DNA of 54,541 nt from Elusimicrobia bacterium GWA2_66_18 (GTDB lineage: Bacteria > Elusimicrobiota > Elusimicrobia > UBA1565 > UBA9628), in assembly GCA_001799675.1 (NCBI GenBank), contig MGTX01000029.1:1-54541 (forward strand), given 5' to 3'. Shown here piece by piece: positions 8,728 to 16,005 of this stretch. Both the position numbers and the translations under genes were made by a program. Under the pieces are notes generated by a model that had not been told where the DNA came from, did no database searches, and saw only the letters and a list, made by a program, of their open reading frames with translations. Numbering within the stretch: position 1 is the first letter of the stretch; each line of letters begins with the position of its first letter.

Positions 8728-9531
8728 CTAGATTCTTAAGCGTGGCGGCGGGGCGAAGAACGAGGCGCAGCGGTGGTACTTGTCGAGGGGCTCGCGGCGC
8801 AGGTCGAAGCGCTTGGCGACGGCCGCGTTGAACTTCAGCATCTCGTCGAGGTGCTCGAACTTGGACTCGAGCGAGCCTCCGCTCGCCTTGATCTCGTTCT
8901 CGAACTCGCAGAAGGTCGAGAGGGCGTGGAGGCCTTGCTTGGCGATGTGGAAGGCCGAGACGCGGTCGAGAGAAGGTTCGAGGAACGCCGAGCCCAGGTC
9001 CACCTCGAACTTCTCCTTGTGATAGAGAGCCAGGATGGGGCCGCTCGTGATGCGGCGGACCATGGCGCCGCCGAGGTGGCGGCGCATGGCCGCGCGCATC
9101 TCCGGCCCCGCGTGTCTCGCCAGGATCTCGGCGACGCTGGTGTCCGAGAAGTGGACGACGTCGTGACGGCTTTCCTCGCGCACGAGGCGGTCGAGACGCT
9201 CCGAGCTGAATTCAGAGCGGTAGAGCAGTCCGTCCCTCACGAAGCCGGGCCCCTTGTACTGCAGATAGACCGCGGTCCCGTTCTTCTTGTAGCGCAGGCG
9301 CAGGCTCGCCCCGGCTTTCAGGAGGTCGAAGGAGGGGGTGTCGAGAAACTGGTCGAAGAAGTAGACGCTCTTGCGGTGCTTGACGCCCTGGCGCTCGAGG
9401 AGCCACTCCTTGAGCTCGGCGGCCTCCGCGGGCAGGACGCGCTTCTTGCACTCGATCTCGACGAAACGCAGGTCGTCGATGGCGAGCTTGCTCAAGAGGA
9501 GCCGGTAGAGAAGATCGAAGCGCGCGCCCAT
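8728..9531 (-). CDS. CYTH / triphosphate-tunnel-metalloenzyme-like protein
   Basis: The N-terminal strand FVEIECKKR carries the ExExK signature of CYTH/triphosphate tunnel enzymes, which bind triphosphate or polyphosphate with metal ions. YFFDQFLDTPSFDLLKAGAS and LRLRYK match the family's basic tunnel strands. Acidic strands (KFEVDLG, FCEFENEIK) follow, as expected for metal binding. The exact reaction is unknown: triphosphatase, polyphosphatase or a VTC-like role are all possible. ATG 9531 is preferred because TATCCT lies eight bases upstream. ATG 9549 or TTG 9558 would add 6-9 residues. It is divergent from sixA in a phosphate gene neighbourhood. Confidence 0.72.
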   Translation of the reverse strand: MGARFDLLYRLLLSKLAIDDLRFVEIECKKRVLPAEAAELKEWLLERQGVKHRKSVYFFDQFLDTPSFDLLKAGASLRLRYKKNGTAVYLQYKGPGFVRDGLLYRSEFSSERLDRLVREESRHDVVHFSDTSVAEILARHAGPEMRAAMRRHLGGAMVRRITSGPILALYHKEKFEVDLGSAFLEPSLDRVSAFHIAKQGLHALSTFCEFENEIKASGGSLESKFEHLDEMLKFNAAVAKRFDLRREPLDKYHRCASFFAPPPRLRI

Positions 9532-9557
9532 GCGCCGATAGGATATCATATGGCTCA
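9532..9557. promoter_or_regulatory. overlapping divergent -10 boxes for the CYTH gene and sixA
   Basis: The minus-strand box TATCCT occupies 9545-9540 and the plus-strand box TATCAT occupies 9544-9549, so they share two bases. Each is eight bases from its start codon (9531 and 9558). Only one can be opened at a time. Neither gene has a Shine-Dalgarno sequence. Confidence 0.5.
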
Positions 9558-10058
9558 ATGGAGCTCCTGCTCGTGCGCCACGGCCCCGCCGGCGACCCCG
9601 CGAAGTGGGCGAAGTCGGGCCGCGCCGACCGCGAGCGTCCGCTCACGCCCGACGGCAGGCGCAAGACGCGCGCGGCCGCGGCGGGCCTGGCCGAGGTTTT
9701 CGGGCGCTGCGACCTGGTGGCGACGAGTTCCTGGAGGCGGTCGGCTCAGACCTCGGCGATCGTGGCCAAGGCCCTGGGAGCGTCCGCTGCCGTCGATTGT
9801 CCCGCCCTGGCGCCGGGCTCGGCGTGCGAGGACCTGCTGGCCTGGCTTAAAACCCGCCGCGAGAGGCGCGTGGCGCTGGTGGGTCACGAGCCCCAGCTCT
9901 CTCGCTTCGCGTCCTGGCTGATGACCGGCGCTCAGGCCGGCGTGCTTCGTTTGAAGAAGTCCCAGGCCCTTCTGTTGGAGATGGAGAAGGCGGCTGCGGG
10001 AGGCGCCGTCCTGGTCTGGTCCCTGGCCCCGCGCCAGCTGCGCGCGCTTGCGCGCTAA
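9558..10058 (+). CDS. sixA: SixA-like phosphohistidine phosphatase
   Basis: A 166-residue member of the small histidine-phosphatase branch. The catalytic RHG triad sits at residues 7-9 (LLLVRHGPAG), the PLTPDGRRKT segment carries the usual conserved Arg/Gly, SSWRRSAQT forms the basic pocket, and the second catalytic His is in LVGHEP. SixA in other bacteria removes phosphate from histidine phosphotransfer proteins. Several hybrid and PAS kinases occur in this window, but the target here is unknown. It overlaps the convergent pit gene by four bases. Confidence 0.9.
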   Translation: MELLLVRHGPAGDPAKWAKSGRADRERPLTPDGRRKTRAAAAGLAEVFGRCDLVATSSWRRSAQTSAIVAKALGASAAVDCPALAPGSACEDLLAWLKTRRERRVALVGHEPQLSRFASWLMTGAQAGVLRLKKSQALLLEMEKAAAGGAVLVWSLAPRQLRALAR

Positions 10059-11056
10059 AGAAGGAAGAGCTTGATGATTTGGTAGGTGAGCGCGGCGGCG
10101 AGCGCCGCGCAGGGGATCGTCAGGATCCAGGCCCAGACGATGCGCCCCGCCACGCCCCACCTCACGGCGGACAGGCGCTGGGTCGAGCCCACGCCCACGA
10201 TGGCTCCGGTGATGGTGTGCGTCGTCGAGACCGGGATGCCGAAGCAGGAGCAAATCAGGATGGAGAGGCCCGCAGCAGTCTCCGCGCAGAAGCCGCCCAC
10301 GGGCCTGAGCTTGGTGACCTTGTTGCCCATGGTGTGGACGATTTTCCAGCCGCCCATCAGCGTGCCCAGGCCGATGACCGCGTGGCAGCTGAGGACCACC
10401 CAGATCGGCACGTAGAACTTGTCGCCGAGCAGGCCGTTGGAGAAGAGCAGGACCGAGATGATGCCCATCGTCTTCTGCGCGTCGTTGGCGCCGTGGGAGA
10501 GGCTGTAGAGGCCGGCCGAGAGGAGCTGGCCGACGCGGAAGGTCCGGTCCACCTGGGAGGGCGAGCGCCTGCGGAAGAGCCAGAAGACCGCGATCATCAG
10601 GCCGAAGCCGAAGAGCATGCCGATCAAGGGCGAGAGAAAGATGAACATCACGACGGTCTTGAGCTTCTCGTATTGGAGACAGGCGAAGCCGGCTTTGGAG
10701 ACGGCGGCTCCGATGATGCCTCCGATGAGGGCGTGGGACGAGGAGACCGGGATGCCGAAGACGATGGTCAGCCAGTCCCAGAGGCTGGCGCCGACGAGCG
10801 CGGCGGCGATGACCGCGGTGCCCAGCACCCCGGGGTCGACGAGGCCCTTGCCGATGGTGTTGGCTACGTGCACGCCGAAGCCGAAGGCGGCCACGAAGTT
10901 GAAGAAGGCGGCCCAGATCACGGCCTGCCTCGGCGAGAGGACCCGCGTCGAGACGATCGTGGCGATGGAGTTGGCCGCGTCGTGCATCCCGTTGAGGAAG
11001 TCGAACAGGAAGGCGATCGCGATGACGGCGGCGACGGAGACGCTCAGATGGCCCAC
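10055..11056 (-). CDS. pit: PiT-family low-affinity inorganic phosphate transporter
   Basis: A 333-residue polytopic inner-membrane protein. It carries two inverted PiT repeats: FDFLNGMHDAANSIATIVST at the start and SLSHGANDAQKTMG in the second half, both holding the family's Asn-Asp substrate motif. PiT proteins import metal-phosphate complexes with H+ or Na+. GTG at 11056 lies four bases after the DUF47 stop, so the two genes form an operon and are probably translationally coupled. PiT-DUF47 pairing is well known. Confidence 0.95.
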   Translation of the reverse strand: MGHLSVSVAAVIAIAFLFDFLNGMHDAANSIATIVSTRVLSPRQAVIWAAFFNFVAAFGFGVHVANTIGKGLVDPGVLGTAVIAAALVGASLWDWLTIVFGIPVSSSHALIGGIIGAAVSKAGFACLQYEKLKTVVMFIFLSPLIGMLFGFGLMIAVFWLFRRRSPSQVDRTFRVGQLLSAGLYSLSHGANDAQKTMGIISVLLFSNGLLGDKFYVPIWVVLSCHAVIGLGTLMGGWKIVHTMGNKVTKLRPVGGFCAETAAGLSILICSCFGIPVSTTHTITGAIVGVGSTQRLSAVRWGVAGRIVWAWILTIPCAALAAALTYQIIKLFLL

Positions 11057-11060
11057 GGCC

Positions 11061-11687
11061 TCAGGCCTGCTTGACCAGAATGGTCTCGAGGGTGTGCGCC
11101 ACGTCCTCGCACTTGTCGATGGCCTCCTCGACCGTCTCGTAGATCTCCTTCCACTTCATGACCTCGAGCGGGTCGGGCTTGCCTTGGAAGAGCTTGCCGA
11201 TGGCCACGCCCAGGGCCTGGTCTCCGGCGTTCTCGAGACGGTTGACCTCGATGCAGTAGTCCATGACGCGCCGAGACTTCTCCGGGGTCTTGAGCTCGGC
11301 CACGGCCTTGCGCACGGTTTCCGCGGACTGCCATAGGATGTCGGTCAGGCGCACGAGGTCGTCGGTGCTCTTGTCGATCTGGTAGAGGTACATGCGCTGG
11401 GCGACGGATTCGATCAAGTCCACGACGGTGTCGAGCTCGCCGGCGAGCTCCCGGATGTCCTCGCGGTCGAAGGGGGTCACGAAGGTGCGGTTGAGCTTGT
11501 CGTAGATCTCGTGGCAGGTCATATCCGCCTCGTGCTCGATGTCGCGCAGGCGGTCGAAGGCCGCGAGGTCGCGGCTCCATTTGAGGGCCATGTCGCGGAA
11601 GGCCTTGGCCGCGGCCACGTTGTGGGCGGCCTGGGCCTCGAACAGCTCGAAGAACTTCTCTTCTTTGGGGATCAGATTGAATGCCAT
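11061..11687 (-). CDS. DUF47 (PhoU-like) PiT accessory protein
   Basis: A 208-residue all-helical protein of the DUF47/PhoU-like family: FELFEAQAAHNVAAA at the N-terminus, DIEHEADMTCHEIYDKLNRT carrying the E-x3-D metal motif, FDREDIRELAGELDTVVDLIE and the repeat NRLENAGDQ. It probably regulates or assembles the PiT transporter encoded four bases downstream. ATG 11687 has a TACCAT box six bases upstream and no ribosome-binding site. Confidence 0.93.
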   Translation of the reverse strand: MAFNLIPKEEKFFELFEAQAAHNVAAAKAFRDMALKWSRDLAAFDRLRDIEHEADMTCHEIYDKLNRTFVTPFDREDIRELAGELDTVVDLIESVAQRMYLYQIDKSTDDLVRLTDILWQSAETVRKAVAELKTPEKSRRVMDYCIEVNRLENAGDQALGVAIGKLFQGKPDPLEVMKWKEIYETVEEAIDKCEDVAHTLETILVKQA

Positions 11688-11693
11688 GAAGTC

Positions 11694-11703
11694 ATGGTAT
11701 CAT
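11694..11703. promoter_or_regulatory. two overlapping, divergent -10 boxes
   Basis: The ten bases ATGGTATCAT contain TACCAT on the minus strand (11699-11694), six bases from the DUF47 start. They also contain TATCAT on the plus strand (11698-11703), six bases from the GTG at 11710 that opens the broken regulator gene. Confidence 0.5.
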
Positions 11704-11709
11704 GTCGCC

Positions 11710-11843
11710 GTGGCCCGGGAGAAGATTCTCGTCGTTGAGCCGGAGATCTGCGTTTCATCGCGGCAGCGCTGAAGGTCAACTCGGACCTGAAGCGCGTGGC
11801 CGACCACGCGACCAACATCGCCGAGGACGTCGCTCGCGGCCGG
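11710..11843 (+). pseudogene. deletion scar: 5' end of a PhoB-like regulator joined to the 3' part of phoU
   Basis: From GTG 11710 the frame reads VAREKILVVE, the start of an OmpR/PhoB-type receiver, then PEIC and a stop at 11770. From 11742 another frame reads GDLRFIAAALKVNSDLKRVA and then DHATNIAEDV, which is typical of the second PhoU helical bundle. The segment CCGGAGATCTG around 11740-11750 fits both parents (EPEI and GDLR), which suggests a microhomology junction. The regulator remnant still has its -10 box. No functional product is expected. Confidence 0.7.
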
Positions 11844-11870
11844 TCTAGCCTCGTCAGGCGGCCGGCGGTC

Positions 11871-12788
11871 TCAAGAAGGGGACTCTTCCTGAGGGGCGGT
11901 CTCCTCCGCGGCAGGCTTGGCCCGCGGCACCTGCACGCGTCCCGATGCGTCCACGGTCACGCCGTGGTGGCGCTTGAGCTCCTCGAGGACCTCTTCGGGA
12001 GCGAAGCCCTGGGAGCCGGCGCGGTTCTTGATGTCGTTGAGGAGGGTCTTCAGGCGAGAGGGGACGTCCTTGATGCGCTGCAGGCGCGCGGCGTAGGTCC
12101 AGGCCACCTCGGAGAGGGTCTTGCCCCCCGTCTTGCGCGGCATATCGGGAGGCGGCGGCGCCGCCGGGGCCGTCTGTGCAACGGGCGCGGCGGCGCGCGA
12201 GGAGCGTCCTCGGCCCCCGCCGCGCGGGGCGGCGGAGCGTCCGCCTCGGGAACGTCCGCCGCGGCTGCGTCCGCCGCGGCTGCGGGGCTTGGGCTCCTCG
12301 GAGGCTTCCTCGCGGGCCTCGGCGGACATCGCCGCGGCGTCCGGGTGGGAGGTCCAGATCGTGGCGATGCGCCCCAGGCGCTGGAGTTCGGCGGCCATGG
12401 CCGAGAGGGTCGCGTCGTTGGTCACCATCAGAAACGGGATGTGGTGCGGCAGCGTGGCGTGGAGCATGCCCGCGTGCAGGGACATCACGAAGTCCGCGGC
12501 GTTGGCGCCGCCGCGCGGCGAGACCACGGTCGCGCAGTGCGGCAGGTGGGAGAGCTTCTTCTCCAAGGTCCGCGGCATCTTGGCGCCGGGGCGCAGGAAG
12601 ACCCGCACCAGCGTAAAGCGCGTAGGCCGCACGTCGGGCGGCACGTGCGGGTCGTTGTCGCCGTCGATGAGGAGGACCGAGTCCATCGGGGATTGGGCGG
12701 GGGCGGCAGCGGCGGAATGGGAGGAGATGTCCTCTGCGGAGAGGCGGCTCTGCGCAGCGGCGTTTGCGGCGTCGATTTCGTCGTTCAT
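11871..12788 (-). CDS. PIN/NYN-like domain protein with RGG-repeat linker
   Basis: Residues ~37-150 look like a PIN/NYN-type nuclease fold: VLLIDGDNDPH with the first acidic residues, GANAADFVMSLHAGML with a second conserved Asp, and FLMVTNDATLSAMAAELQR with a third. The middle carries tandem SRGGR units and a Gly/Arg/Ala-rich stretch (~180-210), typical of disordered RNA-binding tails. The C-terminal ~70 residues (TLSEVAWTYAARLQ, VLEELKRHHGV) look like a small helical or winged-helix domain. The inferred role is RNA binding or cleavage; no target can be named. Confidence 0.6.
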   Translation of the reverse strand: MNDEIDAANAAAQSRLSAEDISSHSAAAAPAQSPMDSVLLIDGDNDPHVPPDVRPTRFTLVRVFLRPGAKMPRTLEKKLSHLPHCATVVSPRGGANAADFVMSLHAGMLHATLPHHIPFLMVTNDATLSAMAAELQRLGRIATIWTSHPDAAAMSAEAREEASEEPKPRSRGGRSRGGRSRGGRSAAPRGGGRGRSSRAAAPVAQTAPAAPPPPDMPRKTGGKTLSEVAWTYAARLQRIKDVPSRLKTLLNDIKNRAGSQGFAPEEVLEELKRHHGVTVDASGRVQVPRAKPAAEETAPQEESPS

Positions 12789-12801
12789 GAGGGCTTTAAG
12801 T

Positions 12802-13623
12802 CTAGCACTTACCCGCTCCGGGCGCCATGCGGCCGGGCTTCTTGCGGCGCATATGAGCCAGCCTGGAGGCCGCCAGGTCGTAGAGGAAATCGGGCACGGC
12901 GGGCGCGAGGTATTTCATGGGGTAGGACAGCGGCCAGGGGAAGTGGACCACGCGGCGCCGCGCGTCGATGCCCGCGACGATGGCCGCGGCCCCAGCCGCG
13001 GTCTCCATCAGGAAGGGCATCGAGCCCGGCTCGTTGCGGTCGGTCATCTCGCTCCTGACGAAGCCGGGGCAGACGGTGACGATCTCCACGCCGGTGCCGC
13101 GCAGGTCCACGCGCACGGACTCGAGAAGGGTGTTGAGCGCGGCCTTGCTGGCGCTATAGGGGCCCGACCGGGGCAGGCCGCGGAAGGCGGCCAGGCTCGA
13201 GATCCCGGCGATGACCCCCGAGCCCTGGGCGAGCATATCCGGGAGGACGACCTCGATCCAGCGGCAGACGCCGAGGACGTTGACGTCGAAGGTCCAGCGG
13301 ACGAGCTCGGCGGAAAAGTCCTTGGAGTGCATGGACTCGCTGACGCCGGCGTTGAGCACGGCCCAATCGAGCCCGCCCCAGGCGGCCTTGATCAAGGCAT
13401 AGTGGCCGCGCACCTCGTCCATGTCCGCGACCGAACCGGGCAGGAGCAGAGGCTCCCCGCCGGCCGCGCGCGCCTGCCGGGCCGTCTCCTCAAGAGCGTC
13501 CCGGCGCCGTCCGGTCACCGCCACGCGCCAGCCGCGGCGCGCGAGCAGGATCGCGACGCCGCGCCCTAGCCCGGAGGTCGCCCCCGTGACCAGGACCCGC
13601 GACGGCGTCGATTGAGTGTTCAT
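12802..13623 (-). CDS. short-chain dehydrogenase/reductase
   Basis: A 273-residue classical SDR: TGATSGLGRGVA cofactor loop at residues ~12-23, NAG in AVLNAGVSES, Ser in AGISSLAAF and active-site YSASK. It is similar to the DltE/YciK style of oxidoreductases; the substrate is unknown. ATG 13623 is chosen because homology begins there and TACAAT lies six bases upstream. The reading frame stays open further upstream (to 14187), but without similarity. It is divergent from the exported-protein operon. Confidence 0.92.
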   Translation of the reverse strand: MNTQSTPSRVLVTGATSGLGRGVAILLARRGWRVAVTGRRRDALEETARQARAAGGEPLLLPGSVADMDEVRGHYALIKAAWGGLDWAVLNAGVSESMHSKDFSAELVRWTFDVNVLGVCRWIEVVLPDMLAQGSGVIAGISSLAAFRGLPRSGPYSASKAALNTLLESVRVDLRGTGVEIVTVCPGFVRSEMTDRNEPGSMPFLMETAAGAAAIVAGIDARRRVVHFPWPLSYPMKYLAPAVPDFLYDLAASRLAHMRRKKPGRMAPGAGKC

Positions 13624-13734
13624 CCCATGATTGTAAGAAATGAGGCGCGGCAGAAGAAACAGCTGGAACGAATCCTGGGCCAAAAGGCCCAGGCGCGATC
13701 CGGCGTTGCGTCCTATAATCGCTATAATAGGAAT
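13624..13734. promoter_or_regulatory. divergent promoter region with two TATAAT boxes
   Basis: The minus-strand box TACAAT (13635-13630) lies six bases from the SDR start. On the plus strand TATAAT occurs twice, at 13714-13719 and 13723-13728, and the second is six bases before ATG 13735. A small GGGCCAAAAGGCCC palindrome lies at about 13678-13691. No ribosome-binding site precedes either start. Confidence 0.55.
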
Positions 13735-16005
13735 ATGAAACTCTTCTGGTCCGCCGCCGTGCCCCTCTCTTTGCTGCTGGGCGTCGCCGCGCTTCCCCTT
13801 GCGGCCCAGCAACGAGTGGACGCGACTGCCGTCACTGGGGCCGCGGCCGGCTCGGGAGGCTCCGCTGCGGCGGCGATCAATGCCGGAGCGGATAAGAGCG
13901 TCGCCCCTTCCCTGTCCGTGACGCCGGGCGTCAACGTCCTCGGGACCGCCGGGGTCCTGCCGCCCGCGCTCCATGCGCCTGCCGCCGCAACCGGCGCGGA
14001 TGTCTTCGCCGCGCATGCCGTTCCCGCGGTGAAAGCCTCTCCTGGCAAGACGTTGATCGCGGAGCCTTCCGCGCCCCCCATCGCGATCGTCCCCGACGCC
14101 GGGAGCGATTTGACGCTCGCCGCGCACGGCGTAAGCGAGGCGCGCGTCGCAGAGACCCCGGCGGGCGGCGATGGGATGGCCGTGCACCGCGCCCTCGCGC
14201 GGGTCTTCGATTCCTCGGCCGACTCGACCCAGGTGAAGGGCGGCGTCGCCGGCCGCGTCCAGGGCGTGCGCGAGGCCGTGGCGCAGAAGGTCGTCATCGC
14301 CAACACTTCGTCTCCGGCCGATGCCCCCGACCTCTACCGGGACGCCATCAAGACCGCCAAGGACGCCCTTCCCGCGGGACTTGCGGACGCCGTGGCCAAG
14401 GTCGTGCGCGGCTTCGCCTCGCGCAAGGCCGAAGTCTCGCTTGCCGATCTCGCCTTGGCGGCGTACGAGGCCGCCTCCGGTGGCTCCGCCAAGGAGACCA
14501 ACCGGATCCTCGCGGGCTTCGACAAGTGGGAGTCTCTCCTCGGAGTCCCCGGCCGCCCTCTAGTGGCCAACCAGGACGCCCTGAAGGACGACGTGAAGAG
14601 CTTTCTCGACGCGAAATTCCCCGCCGGACGCTCCATCCCGCACGTCTGGTTCGAGCGCACCGGCGTGTCGCTGACGGCCCGCATCCCCGGGGCCGTCTCC
14701 GTCGCGGCCGTGGTGAAGGTCCCCTCCCTGGCCGCGGGCTTCGCCATCGCCCCCGCCGCCTTCGGACCCGAGGCCGCGCTGGCCGACTCCTACCGTGCTT
14801 TCGCCGAGGACCCGCGCGCCTCGACGGGCGCCGGCCTGGTCTACCGCGCGCGCCGCGCGCTGGGCTCCTCGGTGCCGAGCGCGGCGCTCTCCTCCTCCCG
14901 CTTCTGGCTGCGGGCCGCGCTGGAGTCTTTCTGGCGCCGGCTCGTTTCGCTGGCGGTCGGAGCGACCGCCTACCGGCTGGCCGAGCGCTCCGGCGGCGAA
15001 GCGGTCCGGCGAGACGCAGCCCTCGTTCGCGAGATCGAGTCCGAGTCCTCCGTGGCGGCGCAGCTCCTGTCCGTCCCCATCCTGCGCGTGGCCGGCGCGC
15101 GCGCCGCGCTGGCCGCCCTGCTCCGCTGCGCGCGCGCTTTCGAGTCCCTGACCGGAGAGAAGGACGCACGCCTTGTGATCGAGGCCTTGGGCGGGACCTT
15201 CGAGCGTACGGCGCGCGCCCAGAGCCTGACCGCAACCGACGAACTGCCCGCCGGGCTTGCCTCCCTCGTCAAGTCGCCGGGAGGCTTGACGCATTGGGCG
15301 GGCCTCCTGCGCGGCGAGGCCGCGCGATCCGTCGATGCGAAGCTCTGGAGAGGACGCGAAGGCGCGGGCTTCCTGAACCTCGGCGCCCAACGTTCCCCGG
15401 CGGTGAGCGCCGCCTTCCTGGCCAAGGAGTTCGCCGGTTCCCCCTTGACTCTGGTGGCTTTCGATGACCGCTTCTGGGCGCGCGGGCGGGGGCCCTACGG
15501 CGAGGTGAGGCTCTCTTCCTGTCTGCAGTCGACGGACGCCGGAGGCGGCATCCGCCTCCTCATCGAGCGCGGCGACGCGTTCCTGGCGCGTCGCCTGGAG
15601 GCGCTGGGACTCTCCGTCTTCCTGACCCGCGCCGGCATGACCGCCGTGCTCGGGCCCGAGGATATCTCGCTCGACGCCTCGGAGGTCGGTCTCCTCTCGG
15701 CCCAGGCCGTGGCCGCGGCCTTCGGCGCGGACGTGAGTCTTTCTGCGGCCGCGACGGCCCTGCGCGAAATCCTCGACGAGATCCGCCGCGACCCGGCCGC
15801 CGCCGCGGCCCTGGCCGCGCGCTTCGATGGGCACGCGGTTTTCGCGGCCGCGCCGGTCATCGGCCTCGTCGGCGAGTACGAGGCCGTGGGTCCCGTCTCC
15901 ACCATCCTGGACGGTCAGCGCTCCCAGATCGCGGCTCTGCGCGACCCGGACACGGGCCTGCTCGTCTACGCCCGCGTCCTGCGCGAGACCGCCCTCGGTC
16001 GATGA
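13735..16005 (+). CDS. large exported protein of unknown function, first gene of a two-gene operon
   Basis: 756 residues, with a clear signal peptide (KLFWSAAVPLSLLLGVAALP, cut near AAQ) followed by ~170 residues of low-complexity Ala/Gly/Ser/Pro sequence. The rest is Ala/Arg-rich and mostly helical. I recognise no domain or catalytic motif. ATG 13735 is chosen because it opens the signal peptide and sits six bases after TATAAT; the frame upstream to 13612 looks non-coding. The stop overlaps the next start (ATGA), so it is translationally coupled to the PEP-synthase-like protein. The two may form an envelope complex. Confidence 0.75.
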   Translation: MKLFWSAAVPLSLLLGVAALPLAAQQRVDATAVTGAAAGSGGSAAAAINAGADKSVAPSLSVTPGVNVLGTAGVLPPALHAPAAATGADVFAAHAVPAVKASPGKTLIAEPSAPPIAIVPDAGSDLTLAAHGVSEARVAETPAGGDGMAVHRALARVFDSSADSTQVKGGVAGRVQGVREAVAQKVVIANTSSPADAPDLYRDAIKTAKDALPAGLADAVAKVVRGFASRKAEVSLADLALAAYEAASGGSAKETNRILAGFDKWESLLGVPGRPLVANQDALKDDVKSFLDAKFPAGRSIPHVWFERTGVSLTARIPGAVSVAAVVKVPSLAAGFAIAPAAFGPEAALADSYRAFAEDPRASTGAGLVYRARRALGSSVPSAALSSSRFWLRAALESFWRRLVSLAVGATAYRLAERSGGEAVRRDAALVREIESESSVAAQLLSVPILRVAGARAALAALLRCARAFESLTGEKDARLVIEALGGTFERTARAQSLTATDELPAGLASLVKSPGGLTHWAGLLRGEAARSVDAKLWRGREGAGFLNLGAQRSPAVSAAFLAKEFAGSPLTLVAFDDRFWARGRGPYGEVRLSSCLQSTDAGGGIRLLIERGDAFLARRLEALGLSVFLTRAGMTAVLGPEDISLDASEVGLLSAQAVAAAFGADVSLSAAATALREILDEIRRDPAAAAALAARFDGHAVFAAAPVIGLVGEYEAVGPVSTILDGQRSQIAALRDPDTGLLVYARVLRETALGR

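Noticed and set aside
11796..13058. Long plus-strand frame over the PIN-like gene
   Set aside because: Only its first ~16 codons make sense, as the PhoU relic. The rest is antisense to real genes on the minus strand.
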